Part shown: positions 11,190 through 22,775 of the stretch, piece by piece
Numbering within the stretch: position 1 is the first letter of the stretch
Layout of the letters: each line of letters begins with the position of its first letter
From: Dermanyssus gallinae
Lineage: Eukaryota; Arthropoda; Arachnida; Mesostigmata; Dermanyssidae
Direction: 5' to 3'
NCBI GenBank assembly: GCA_003439945.1
Contig: QVRM01005435.1
Location: 62,001 to 126,000, forward strand
DNA: 64,000 nucleotides
Notes under the pieces: generated by a model
What the model was told of the DNA's origin: nothing
The model's input: only the letters and a program-made list of their open reading frames with translations
Databases searched by the model: none
Program-made: the position numbers and the translations under genes

Positions 11190-11465
11190 GCTCAGAACAG
11201 CACTATCCGCTACTAGTAGTGGGTCTTGTCTGGGATGTGATCTGGTCAGTCCCCGCTAATGTGGGCAGGGCTCTCAGGGGGAATGACGCTCACCCTCTTC
11301 AAGCGAGGTAAAATATTAACTTGGGATGCGACTGTCATTGACTCTCTAGCGCCCTCTGCGGTTGGTACGACGGGTAAAGCGGCACACTTTGTGGAAACAA
11401 ACTTATGAAATATTAAAGTTTCTTCAGGAGTTCCGCCCTGTGACGTTTTAAAGGAGGAATCCATC
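11190..11465 (+). pseudogene. Fragment of the RLE-type LINE: zinc-finger and endonuclease part, copy 2
   Basis: The frame carrying LTLFKRGKILTWDATVIDSL then APSAV aligns with LTLTSFERGRMLVWDATVTD SLAPLMV of the longer copy at 44-45.7 kb. Just upstream, GCDLVSPR followed by a stop and CG matches LGVDLVVPHRCRCG there. The stretch between the zinc-binding motif and the endonuclease core has been deleted and the frame shifted, so this copy is dead. Confidence 0.7.
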
Positions 11466-11499
11466 CGTCGTCATGGTCCCTGATGTTCATCCGGTTCAG

Positions 11500-13080
11500 T
11501 AACTCGGCAACTGATTTAGAAAGATGACACACTGTTAGACCTTGCCACCGGACCTAACAGATAATCGAGCTTCAACTATGCAATAATAATAATAATGGTC
11601 TCTGCAGAGCTTCTTTTCACTTGTACTGATTTAAATAGTTGTGTAAATTAATGTCAATAGATACTTAATTTTAGCAGTTGTTCTTTCTATTTGTGTTATA
11701 CAACTATTCATTTTAAAACAGATGAAAAGTAATGGCACGTTCTTGCAATTAGTCTCGCGTCTGTAGTAAGCTGCTGGAGTGCTTCACACTTTACTGCAAC
11801 TCCTACAGCAACAGTGTCGACTGATTGATATAGCTTTCGAGCGATGCAAAATATGCTTAATGAGTATTCGCTGTGGTTGAAATCATCACTATGTCACATC
11901 TCAACAGCTGTAGCAAAAGTAACAAGTACAGCATAAACAACTAGCCGACAACAATTTTTTGTTATGTTTATTACAGCTCAATCCTTAAGCATCAGTAAGC
12001 AGCATTTAGAAAAAAAGAATGCATGCAATCGAGGAATACAAACAGTAAAAAAAAAAGAACGAAACATTCTAGGAAGCTAATTGCTAGTAACTGCAATTTG
12101 CTATAGCAACTGCACGAGGCTCTGCGCAGTCGGCAATCAGGTGGAGGAGATATAACGGGCGAGAGGTTCACTGAAGGCCCCCCCCCCCTATGTAGGACAG
12201 TCAGCGCAACGATATGGAAACGTCTGGAAAGGCGTAATTATATGTTGCGGGTAATGGAATAGGACAGACAGTGCACCCAGGAACGTCAGCTTTGCCACTA
12301 CCGATGGCTGCTTTTACGATTATCCCTTTTACTGCAATGATTCTTATTACTAGCATTGTCGACATAGCCTTGTTATCTATGTTGTTCTGAACTGTTGTTG
12401 GTGAACGTATTGTCCCCCCACTCTCCGAATACATTTTCCAATTGCAATGTACTATTGATTTTTTTGTTTCGACCATTTGTAGGCCAGAAGTGATGCGCAC
12501 TGTAGCGACGGGTAGTAACTTTTACTCCTAACAATCTGTTGTTATTATACATGTTCATAACAATGTTGTTGGGAACCAATTACCCCAGAGTATCATACGA
12601 GAATGTGCTATTGTGCCCTAAATGTGTATGGCTATACAACAGTAGGCACGAACACCAGTTGTTGGGTAAACAATCTCATCTGTTGATCTTTATCTCATAG
12701 TGCTTTTTATTGATAAAATAAAGAGTTTATTTTTTGGCGGACGGTTGGATGGGGGGGGGGGGAGCGTAAACGCGAAGCTAGACATCGCTTTTTTCTAATT
12801 GGGCTTTAGGGTGGGCTAATTGTGACTGGAAGCAAACCCGAGCCTCATTAACGAAAGACTTGGCAGACGCGAAATACTTTATGCGAGAAGCTTAATGCAG
12901 CTTCAACTAGAATAGACCGTCTAACCAAGACGACTACGGATTTGGATCCCTGAATGAACTTCCGCGTGAAGCAGTTATCATTAGCATCCACCTCCCCATT
13001 GGGGATTGGCATACTTATAAGTTACGAAACAGTTCATCTTGCATATCGAATTCGAGGTTCGTCGTAGGTAAATGTGTGGC
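11500..13080. other. No gene recognised; homopolymer runs
   Basis: AT-rich filler with a C-run near 12179-12189 and a G-run near 12750-12762. Open frames are short and unmatched. Confidence 0.4.
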
Positions 13081-13106
13081 ATCATTAGCAGTAATACACG
13101 CGCGCA

Positions 13107-13107
<1 letters not shown>

Positions 13108-13139
<32 letters not shown>

Positions 13140-13142
13140 ATA
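13108..13142. repeat. (TA)n microsatellite
   Basis: TA run with T insertions, preceded by CGCGCGCA. Confidence 0.9.
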
Positions 13143-13263
13143 ACACTAAGAACGGGACAATATTTTTTGTAATTTAAGTCTATACATAAGCTTGCAAATA
13201 TTAAGAATGATTGCTTTGTGTAGCTAAATGGCGTGCTCGCCAATTGCGATATCAAAGGCAACG

Positions 13264-13530
13264 GTGTATATATATATATTAAAAGTACTTTGAAAATAAT
13301 ACTGATTTGATACTTGCAAAACCGAACACATAGTCTAGAGTTAACAGCTAATATCCTTAGAGCTAACATCCTAAATGAGTGTTTCTCCTACTTACGATTA
13401 AAAGTTTGGAGAGTATACTGATGTAATACTTGCAAAATCGTAGGTATATATATATAAATATACTAAAAGTACTTTGAATATAATACTGAATTGATACTTG
13501 CAACATCGAACACATAGTCTAGAGTTAACT
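13264..13530. repeat. Direct duplication, period about 190 bp
   Basis: AAAAGTACTTTGAAAATAAT and its continuation (ACTGATTTGATACTTGCAAA, then ACACATAGTCTAGAGTTAAC) at about 13279-13348 recurs at about 13464-13529 with few changes. Each copy follows a short (TA)n. A third partial unit (GATGTAATACTTGCAAAATCG) lies between them, near 13420-13440. Confidence 0.8.
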
Positions 13531-13644
13531 AACATTTTAAATAAGTGCTTCTCCAGCATCCTTGAAAGTGAAAATGCTGTGAGCGCTTTTGGTGGTAGAC
13601 AGGCCCCATGCCAACCTTCGGTCCGTAGCCACCATTGCGTTTGT

Positions 13645-14002
13645 CGTTAGTAAATAGTGTGCAAAGGAGATTTCACAGAAGCTGTGACCTCAAAACGAAC
13701 GACATCGTATTACCACCCTTAATGGACACATTCAGGAAAAGTGACAAACGAATTGTAGCTCAATTAATGGGCGCAAGTGTTATCGATCATTTCTTTGAAG
13801 TGCGGCCCAACAATCGCGGAGGCCAAACAATATATGTGCCCAGGTGCGTTGCAAGAACGGAACACATCAATAATCTGTTCGCCTGGCGCGTGGCCAGAGA
13901 TTTTCACAACAGGACCACTGCACAGGCCCCGCCTGCGACCAGTCATTCCTTACCATTTATTAAATACACAATGGAGCTTTCTATTCTAAATAAAATCTAA
14001 TT
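13645..14002 (+). pseudogene. LINE 3' end: C-terminus of the ORF2 reverse-transcriptase protein and 3' UTR
   Basis: Starts in VQRRFHRSCDLKTNDIVLPP, the region after the reverse-transcriptase palm in CR1-like ORF2 proteins, and ends HINNLFAWRVARDFHN. The closing motif (NN.FAWRVAR..HN) is shared with the copies at 23.75 kb and 30.4 kb. A short 3' UTR ends in a [19 protein letters not shown] tail. It is 5'-truncated, as is usual for LINEs, and lacks all catalytic motifs. Confidence 0.8.
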
Positions 14003-14303
14003 TGTGTTGGGTAATGTGCAAGGTTAGCTACCTTGACAGCATGATTCTATGTTGAAACTTAAACCAGATCTGCCGCTATACGTTTAGGCCCATCACAGGG
14101 CGTGGTATCGAACCATGCACTGCGATATTTATCTCTAATGAGTGTAGATTCGAGACGAACCGAACTGTTATCTAGCCGCCTGAGGGTGACGCGTATGGCT
14201 GCGTTGGGTTGAGATCATAATGTTTTGCAGAGTTTCTAGCCACTAAGTGCACACGTTCTCAGTGGACAATTGTAGCTCCATCAGTATTCTTAATAAATCA
14301 CGG

Positions 14304-14304
<1 letters not shown>

Positions 14305-14353
<49 letters not shown>
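14305..14353. repeat. (TA)n microsatellite
   Basis: Pure TA tract of about 49 bp, lying about 85 bp upstream of the protease start codon. Confidence 0.95.
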
Positions 14354-14357
<4 letters not shown>

Positions 14358-14437
14358 CGATGCACGAAGAATGCCACTAAGTCTGATATCGTCTGTTTTC
14401 CTGTAGGCTTTCAGACTACGTCTCTCGGACTAGTGGG

Positions 14438-15026
14438 ATGTGGTGGCTGTTTGTCTCGGCGATCGTGTGTTGTCTTGTGGAAGTTTCACACGCCGTACAG
14501 CTGACATCTAATGCTGGCCATTACAATGGTCGAACTTGGAGCGCGTCGCACCGTCGACCGCCGGTGGTGGCGGTGGTACCGTTTTCTCCTTGGGGACCCG
14601 TCGTTCACCACATTCCAATCGAATCGTATCGGCAGCACGCAAACGCTATAGTCGGTGCCGCTGCTCTGCCCCGGAGACCGCGCCGGCCACCTGTCCACCA
14701 CGTTGTCCAACCTGTGGCGGTGAGGTCTCCGTCGAGGTTTCCGCCACACGAGGCTCCGCGCTCGCCTCGATATCGAACGCAACCTGCGCCAACGTCCGCA
14801 TATGCATTTCCAAGACGCCATCTAACGCACCCACAGATGATTTCGCGTCCTTTTGCTGCTCAGCCACCGCCCGGAGCAGTAGAAATGCCTCGTAGGCCAG
14901 TTGCCAGACTCAGATATACAGAGCCAAATCAGCACTACAGTCATTATCAACAACAACAACAACAGCGACAACAACATCAGCAACGACAACAACAACAGCA
15001 ACAACAACACCAGCAACAACACCAGC

Positions 15027-15057
<31 letters not shown>

Positions 15058-15225
15058 GCAACATCAACAGCGACAACAACACCAGCAACAACAACTCCAG
15101 CAACAAGAGCAACAAAAACAACAGCAACAGCAACAACAACAACAACAACAGCAACAACAACAACAGCAACAACAACAACAGCATCATCTACGACAACAGC
15201 AACAGCAGCAGCGACAGCAGCAGCG

Positions 15226-15261
<36 letters not shown>

Positions 15262-15492
15262 ACAGCATCATCATCAACAACAACAACAACGACAACAGCA
15301 GCAGCAGCAGCGACAACAACAACAACATCAGCAACGACAACAACAACACCAGCAACAACAACAACAATACCAGCAACAACAACAGCAACGTCAACAACAA
15401 CAGCAACAACTACAACAACAGCAACAGCAGCAGCGACAACAACAGCAACAACAACAACAACAGCAGCAACAGCGACAACAACAGCAACAGCG

Positions 15493-15523
<31 letters not shown>

Positions 15524-17086
15524 GTACAACACCAGTATCGACCTCACTCTATACAAAATTATAGAAATGTGCCCTTTGCCGCGTCACCCGTATCCCGCCC
15601 GTATCCGCCGAGTTCGAGCGGTGGTCGCCCACCAAACGCTTCTCTACTACCTGTCATAGCAACGCGTCCTTTTCTAGGCAGGCGGATACAGGACGCCTAT
15701 GGCGGCAGGACTACCACGATACATCCGGCAGCATACGAAAACGACGCTGGTAATGGTGGCGGCGGCAACGGAGGCGGGGGCGGCGACGATGATGATGAAA
15801 CATCGAGAGAAGCCCCTACGACCCCTGCGACACCTTCCAACGGGGGAGACGGCGACGACGACGACGACGACGCTTTGCCGGCGGAACAAAACGCTGTTGT
15901 TCAAAGTGGCACGCTGCGCAGTCCCCGCAAACCCACGTTCGAGAAGCGAACCTTGGCCCTCTTGTCGGCGGTGGACGAATGTGGAGGTAGTAGTAGTGCT
16001 AATGATAGCGACAGTAACGGCACTAACATGAGCTGCCGGTCCGTCTACCACTGTTCGCTACTGGGCGGCCAGCCCACGTACAGGTCGTGTGGGGCATCGG
16101 TGACGTTCTTCTGCTGCAAGCTGTCCACGGCCACCTCAGTCGAGTCTGAGGCCGATCAGCACGCGATCACCACGGGCGGCCACCGGAAGGACGGTCGCCG
16201 ACCCCATCGCGTTGACGGCCGTCGTCGGTGGCGGCGGAGGCCATCGGCGTCCATCTCGAGCGATCCTCAGTGCGGCCGGACCCGCGAGAGGACCAGCCGA
16301 GTGGTGGGCGGCCACGATGCCGAGTTCGGCGAGTACCCGTGGCAGGCGTTCATACGGGTGGGCGACTCGCGCTGCGGGGGCGCTCTCGTCAGCCATCAGC
16401 ACGTCGTGACGGCGGCGCACTGCGTCAACGGCAAGCCGACGGACTCGGTCGAGGTGCTGCTCGGCGAGCTCATCCTCGGCGCGGCCGTCGAGGAGATGCC
16501 GCACGAGCGGCGGCGCGTCCTCTACATCGTTACGCATCCGGACTACCGCGACCTCAGCATCGACTCGCACGACGTGGCTCTGCTCGTGCTCGATCGGCCC
16601 GTCGAGTTTCGGGCCAACATCCTGCCCGTGTGTCTGCCGGGCCCGGACGACGTCAACGATGACAACGACGACGACAACGACGACGACGACGACAACGGTA
16701 ACCACCGCCTCACGGGCGCTATGGCTACCGTCACGGGGTGGGGCCGTTTGGCCGCCGACCACGAGGCGAAGGCCGTCCACCTGCAGGCTGTGCAGGTGCC
16801 GATCCTCGAGAACGCCGTGTGTCGGCGCTGGCTGCGCTGGCGCGGCAAGTACGCCGGCATTCGCGACGACCACCTGTGCGCCGGCTTCGAGCAGGGCGGC
16901 CGCGATTCGTGCCGAGGCGATTCGGGCGGCCCGCTCGTCTACCAGAGGCACGGGCGGTGGTTCCTCGTCGGAATCGTGTCGGCCGGCTACAGCTGCAGCA
17001 AGCCGATGCAGCCGGGCATCTACCACCGGGTGAGCACGACTGCCGAATGGATCTCACGACACGTGTTCCGGGATCGGGCCTGGTAG
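14438..17086 (+). CDS. Secreted clip-domain trypsin-like serine protease with a giant poly-Gln tract (Stubble/filzig-like)
   Basis: 882 residues from the ATG at 14438 to the TAG at 17084, in one exon. CCTGTAG at about 14401-14407 looks like a splice acceptor, so a 5' UTR exon may lie upstream. Residues 1-19 form a signal peptide ([18 protein letters not shown]). Residues about 170-365 are almost pure Gln with scattered His and Arg. An acidic Gly/Asp-rich linker follows. A compact Cys-rich module at about 514-562, ending FFCCK, fits a clip domain. The S1 domain begins after R|VVGG near 620. The catalytic triad is complete: His661 (TAAHC), Asp712 (SHDVALL) and Ser829 (GDSGGP). Asp823 sits at the base of the specificity pocket, so cleavage after Arg or Lys is expected. 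An Asp/Asn-rich insertion interrupts the domain between CLP and TGWG. Such proteases act in extracellular cascades (cuticle, development, immunity). The substrate is unknown. Confidence 0.93.
14944..15530 (+). repeat. Coding CAA/CAG repeat of the protease
   Basis: Nearly 590 bp of interrupted CAACAACAG coding poly-Gln, with CAT/CAC (His), CGA (Arg) and rare CTC/CTA codons. Mixed CAA and CAG codons break up pure runs, which should slow expansion. The same DNA gives poly-Asn and poly-Leu in other frames, and these are not real proteins. Confidence 0.9.
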
Positions 17087-17211
17087 CCCTGGACGGACGC
17101 CCCCTCTGCAACGCCCTCTATTGGCAGCGATACATGCAGCCATAGTAGTAGTAGTAGTCATAATATTAGTAGCAATTGTACTAGTACTAGATCATACCAA
17201 TGAAACAGACG

Positions 17212-17432
<221 letters not shown>

Positions 17433-20100
17433 AATACCTGCTCATTTAGCCATGTAAATATCTAAACAAAGCTGCTGATCTATGGGCAAAGTGTCTCCAT
17501 GAGCGGAAACAGGACGAAACAAAGAAGATGTTCTTTGTTAGACGAAAATCTTGCTTCCAGTTTCACGATGAGAGGTCGGGTCGCCTTTGTCGATTGGTTC
17601 AGTTTCTCTGTGTAAACATCACGATCTCTTTTATAGAAAAGATCTCAATAATGTCAGAAGCTGCACGCACAATAAGCACGTATGAACGTAACAATTTTAA
17701 TAGGTTAATATATACATATATATACATACATACATGTATACACATATATATAGAGAGAGAGAGACAGCCAAGGCCGGGCCGAGAAGTTGACGCAGTTTTA
17801 ATTGTACATTCGTCAACGCGTCGTATGCACAACATGTAATATATACGCAAAGTGCCAAAAGCCGTGTAAAACAGCTTAAATATGCATCTATATGTACATG
17901 CTTATACATGTACGCTCATGTGACTAATATAGCCGTTGTATTTATGCTACTTGAGGTGCTCTTGATTGCATACAAGTCAAATGCCGGATTGAAACTCACA
18001 ATCAGCACTTGCTATGTTTACTGCATAACCGTGTGTCGCGCTTACCTGGCGTATTGAAAGCTGTCGCTTACTTTTACTCGTTGTAGTTTACTCTTACTCG
18101 TTTAGTAGCCGTCGTCTATTTAGTATGGTGTTACCACTCATTATTTATTCTATTCACTGTAGAAAAGCAGTCATATAATGGGTTTTTAGTATTCTTATTT
18201 TTTCTTAAAGTTTCACTTAATGAGTTTTTTTCTGGTAGATTTAGGTCTAGGTTACTAGCAGCAGTACGGTGATGAATTGGTACATCTGCCGCCAAACCAA
18301 TGTCATGCTTACTTGCATTTTTCCATAACTCACTTGTCGTCGAATATGGTTTTCTGCTGAAGTAATGCTAACAGCGTCAAAGGCTACCTCAATTGCAATT
18401 AGGAACACTAGCTGGAGCAGACAGAAGTAGAACAGAGTTACCCGGACAACAAATAAAGGTGATAAAATTTCTTATACGAAGTTTCACCTACTTTCGACTC
18501 GTTGCACAGTTCTATAGCCTGCCTACCTAAACCTATGCCACCGCTGATGGCACTCTACAAAGGGGCAGTTGAGGCACATCTTCTGCTTGTGTGTGCAGAT
18601 GTGCCTGCATCTGCGACTACATTTTTGCTTGGTGTTTGTAAGGGCAGCCTTTATCTATTCTCCTACCCATGTTTCGACTGAGATGTCGTGTAGCTCTTAC
18701 GCAGTCGTGAACGTCACGTATTTTGCGAGACCCCAAAATTTGGCAGAACCGCAGAAGTATTGATCACACAAATAGCATAGATGAAGCTGAAGGGTGTCTT
18801 AATGCTTTTATGTTTTCTTATCATTTCATCGCCACTCTGTTTTGGTCCATAATTATGACCACTTAATTTATCTATGTGTGCCATAGTGCCGAAAACGGGG
18901 CGGCTCTAGGTTCTGCTAACCCGTGGATTCCTCTTAAGCTTTTGTTTAGAAGCACCCCTAGATGTTTGACCTTTCGTTTAATAGCTCACGAGTATTTTAA
19001 TATTCTATATGAGGTTAAAAGGTGGACAGCAGTTCTGGTAGGATTTTGAAAGGTGGACAACCTTCCGACCGTGTAGTGCACGTAGCCTTGTGTTGCACTT
19101 TTCTGTTGCTTTGGAGGCGATCGTGGCGTGTATTTTGTCTGCGTTTGGATGGTCCTCAAATTCGTAAATCGCTTCGAATCAAGAATTGCTCGTGCACTTC
19201 CGTTTGTAGAGGCCGCGATGTTCTCCTTCAGCTCCCTCCGAAGACACTTCTAGTTTCCTAATTTGGAACTTGGCCTGGCCTTTCAAGTTGCTGAACATAA
19301 TTTTTTTTGGCACCAGTGAGCCTCTTTAGCATATAGCAGATAGATCTCTATGCGCCGTCTTGGTAATCTTTCGACAGGAGTCCACCAACGCTCGAGCACT
19401 ATATATACGCTCTCAAGTCGTGTTTGTGCTTCTATTAATGCTGCTTCGTCGCGTTGCAGTGAAACTTCTGGCCTGGTACATGCGCAGACATGTTCTGACG
19501 TTGCCTTTTTGCTTCTATACTAAAATACATATAATATTTAGCGAGTCCATCTGTTAATTGTACGATATCAGAAAAAAAATCAAAAAATGCAAATCGTTCT
19601 TTTATGACCCTAATGAAAACCCAGCACACACCGTCTTCTATGCTTGCATAATAAAGCTCGCAAATTGTGCTGACGTTGAAAAAGTTAAGCAGTTTTCTGA
19701 AAAAAAACGCTAAAGATTATGAGATGTATAGGCCATATGGATGGAGTGTACGTTCGGCACCTAGCAATGACTTTCGAGCGAAGTCGAAGTTAATTTGTTT
19801 CAATCGAGAGGTTGTAGATGGGCTCGAGTGGACCCCCGAAACGCATTTAGTGTAAATTTATTCGCATGGCCTTCGCATGACTTAGCGAAACTTAGCAAGA
19901 TGCAGATCGCTGCTGCTGCTGTTTGAGGCCAAGCCATTGTCATGAGAAGCTCAGCGATTCTGCTGGTGGACGGACTGGACGAAGACGGAAGAAGATGATA
20001 TTGTGGTTTTACTGAACACAGCAAACCACGAGCGAGGACAACGGTACCAGAAACAAATCGCGCCACCGCTACCACTATCAGCAACACACTTTACCATGAT
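17433..20100. other. No convincing gene
   Basis: AT-rich with short TA/CA runs near 17705-17765. On the minus strand at about 19090-18900 a broken reading (QNPTRTAVHLL ... HLGVLLNKSLRG) recalls the post-palm part of a LINE reverse transcriptase (K..LGV.L...L), but the evidence is thin. Everything else is unmatched. Confidence 0.3.
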
Positions 20101-20250
20101 TGCCAGTCGTAGTCGAAGTAGTTGTAACAACAATCACTGCCGTGGCAAAACAACTAAAACGATAACAAGCAAAACAGCAACAACAACAACAGTAGCAATA
20201 ACAACAGCAGCAACGATAACAGCATCAACAGCAGCAAATAACGATAACAG
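20101..20250. repeat. CAA/CAG-rich repeat
   Basis: Interrupted AACAACA/AGCAACA run. No protein is inferred. Confidence 0.7.
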
Positions 20251-20337
20251 AAGAAGGAGAATGTCGACAAATAGGATATGTCGACATCTCAGCAGGTTGC
20301 GCGCTACGCCGGCCAGTTGCTATATATATATGTATAC

Positions 20338-20420
20338 AGGTTTGTTGTTTATCGATCTGTGTGTCTGTGTCTCTGTGTTCAATGCTAATGACGTCGTTTC
20401 ATTGTAAAAGAGCTCATTTT
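20338..20420 (+). repeat. Inverted-repeat partner 1 (about 83 bp)
   Basis: Starts GGTTTGTTGTTTATCGATCT and ends AAAAGAGCTCATTTTTGG. The reverse complement of nearly the whole segment recurs at 22.49-22.58 kb. A short (TA)n lies directly on its left. Confidence 0.85.
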
Positions 20421-22490
20421 TGGAATGTCAACTTGCCGGGCAGCAAGGAAGCCAGTAGCGGCTACGACTTTGTTTGGGATGGCAATGTGAGACATGTATA
20501 TATATAAATATATATATATATATAGGGAGAGAGAGAGAGAGGGGGGTAACGACAGGCGGGCGTTTTTTCAATGTGGTGTCAAAGTTGCCCCCGCCGCCTC
20601 ATCTGCCATGATCCTCGGTCTTCTCATCGTCATCATTGCCATCGCCATCACCACCACCACTAGAATCGTCCTCGTCGACACCAGTGTATCCTCACCACCA
20701 CCACCACCAGTAAGTACCATTGCCCCCCCCCCCCCCCCAACTCTGATACTAACTGGTACTCCACCGCGTGTGCGCGAGTACCACGACGCCACGAACAATG
20801 GAACAGAAACAACAACATCACCCCCACAACTATTCGACACTGAATGCCGACCGCCGTTCAGTTCACACCATTCGCATTCCAAAGGAGAACAAATGAAACA
20901 ACGAGCTAACAGACGATCGAACAGACAAACATGAGGGACGACAAGTGTCTAAGACAGCCCTGCCAGCCCCGGTTTAGTTCGTGCTTTCCTTTCGTGTCGT
21001 TTCATTCGTTGGCGTTGCCTGGCGTTCTTCCTGCCCGGCTGCCAGCCACGGCTTACTAGGTAACCACTGTTTGTGATGTGTTTCGTCGATGTAGTTCTGT
21101 GTGCTACGCAGTGGCTGGACTTTGACTTCGTGTGGCGACAGCGTTCGGCACGAACAAGGCACAAACCTCCGGCAGCAGCCGTGCAGCCAGTCATTGGATC
21201 CCGCCGATGTTCCTGGTACGGCAAGCGGCAAAGGTCGGCAAGGGGGTTTTGTGTGAGTGTCTGCCTGTCTGTATGGCTATTTGTCCGTCTGCCCGTATGT
21301 ATGTCTATTTGTCTGTCTGTCTATATGTCTATTTGTCCGTGCAGTCTGTATGTGCAGTCTGTATGTGGGCATATGTCACTCAGCTACAGCTACAACTAAG
21401 CAACTACAGTAAAAGCATCATCAGTCTGAAGAGGGTCGGTCGGTCGTCGGCAACGACGACGACGACAGTATCGCTCCCACGATGAATGGCGCCCCAACAA
21501 CCACTGCCACCGCCACCACCACCACAACTACCACGGCACTACAGGAAGTGAAGGACAGGAAAACCACCTGTAGCAGCAGTCGCACCAGTACCTATAACGT
21601 CAACAGTAGCCAACAGTACTTGTACCATCAGCAGCAGCAGCAGTAGCAGCCAACAGTACCTACAGTGACATTAGCGCCCGCATCAGTAGTACCCGGCCGT
21701 GATACCTCTCAGCCTCTCCTCATCTCCCCTCTCTCTCTCTCTCTCTACTACAGTAACGTTTATGACGACTGGTGCAGGTTTACGCCGGTCGTTCACATAC
21801 AATAGCTTCTGATCATCTGACTACGATGTCTCTAGAATTAGAATCGAATAGAATAGAATACATTGTTGTCGATGATGATGATGATGATGTCGACGATGAT
21901 GAAAAAAAGTTGATTGAAAAGAAGAGTTGTTGTTAATTTTGTTGCTGCTACTGTGGCCTTCGACGCTCAGTGGGAAGCGTAGAGAAGCGAGCCCACTACG
22001 GCAAAAACTTGTATACTCGTCTAATTGCAACAAACTTTACGAGACAGAGAATTGGTTTGTTCATTCGACGTATTGTTTGTTCATTGTGACGATTGCTCGA
22101 GCTGTCTGAAACGGAATGCGACTAACGTGTCCGCCGTGAAGTAGGACTTCCTCCGCGTTGGCAAAACATTTTCACGACAACATCGGTAAGGGCATACTGC
22201 CAAATGGAGTAAATTATTCACTCATTCGTTCTGGCTCATTTTTAATTACGTTGTTCGCTTACTAGATGCAGGAGTGTAGATCACAAAGCAGCGTCGGATA
22301 CCGCCCAGTTCACGGTCAATTCATAGCGCAGTGTAACCCGCTGGCGGGCGTGCACTTTTTTTTGCAGGAGACACTTTTCCTAACAGAGTACGCAACACAA
22401 AGCCTGGTCTCGCTGTTGAAATCACTTGTGGATCATGGCCAAAATTTAAAATGGGGTTGTTTTTGCTATATATATATATATATATATATA
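20421..22490. other. Low-complexity DNA between inverted repeats, no gene accepted
   Basis: Contains (TA)n and (GA)n near 20500-20545, a C-run near 20725-20738, a CTGT-type tetranucleotide stretch near 21255-21365, (CT)n near 21729-21747 and (GAT)n near 21866-21900. Open frames of 60-146 codons are all biased in composition (Thr/Pro, Cys/Leu) and have no recognisable domain. Confidence 0.45.
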
Positions 22491-22493
22491 CAC

Positions 22494-22579
22494 ACAAAAT
22501 GAGCTCTTTTACAACGAAACGACGTCGTTAGCATTGAATACAGACACACACCGACAAATCGATAAGCAACAAACCGAGC
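22494..22579 (-). repeat. Inverted-repeat partner 2 (about 83 bp)
   Basis: Reverse complement of 20338-20420, at roughly 90% identity by eye. The shared core includes ACGAAACGACGTC next to TTAGCATTGAA. A (TA)n tract lies directly on its left, and a tRNA-derived SINE starts on its right. Confidence 0.85.
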
Positions 22580-22582
22580 AAA

Positions 22583-22775
22583 ATGGCTTAGTGGCAAAGT
22601 GGCCTTTGCCTTGCATTCGGGAGGACTGGGTTCGAGACCCAGACCGGCCACTCTTAAATTGGTTTGCATGGTTTCCAATTTAGACAAGGTAAATGCCGGA
22701 GTGGATTAAAATTAGCCATGACATGAATAAACCGTACACGGGCAAATGCCTTACGGAAAATCTTTAAAAAATAAA
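22583..22775 (+). mobile_element. tRNA-derived SINE, family C
   Basis: A-box-like TGGCTTAGTGGC and B box GGGTTCGAGACCC sit 40-50 bp apart, as in a tRNA head. The 5' and 3' ends of the tRNA part do not pair into an acceptor stem, so it is not a functional tRNA. A body of about 110 bp follows and ends in an A-rich tail (TTTAAAAAATAAAAAAAT). No target-site duplication was found. Confidence 0.75.

Noticed and set aside
14901..15659. Poly-Asn frame of 252 codons overlapping the protease
   Set aside because: Frame-shifted reading of the CAA/CAG repeat. The poly-Gln frame is continuous with the signal peptide and catalytic domain.
16136..17026. 296-codon open frame antisense to the protease
   Set aside because: Shadow of the GC-rich S1 domain. 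It has Val-repeat and Arg-rich composition and no domain.
20494..20934. 146-codon frame with Thr/Pro/Ile tracts
   Set aside because: Arises from TA, GA, CAT/CAC and C-run repeats. No domain.
22583..22660. tRNA-like sequence with A and B boxes
   Set aside because: The ends do not pair into an acceptor stem, and it is joined to an A-tailed body. It is a SINE head, not a tRNA gene. The same applies to the other SINE heads.
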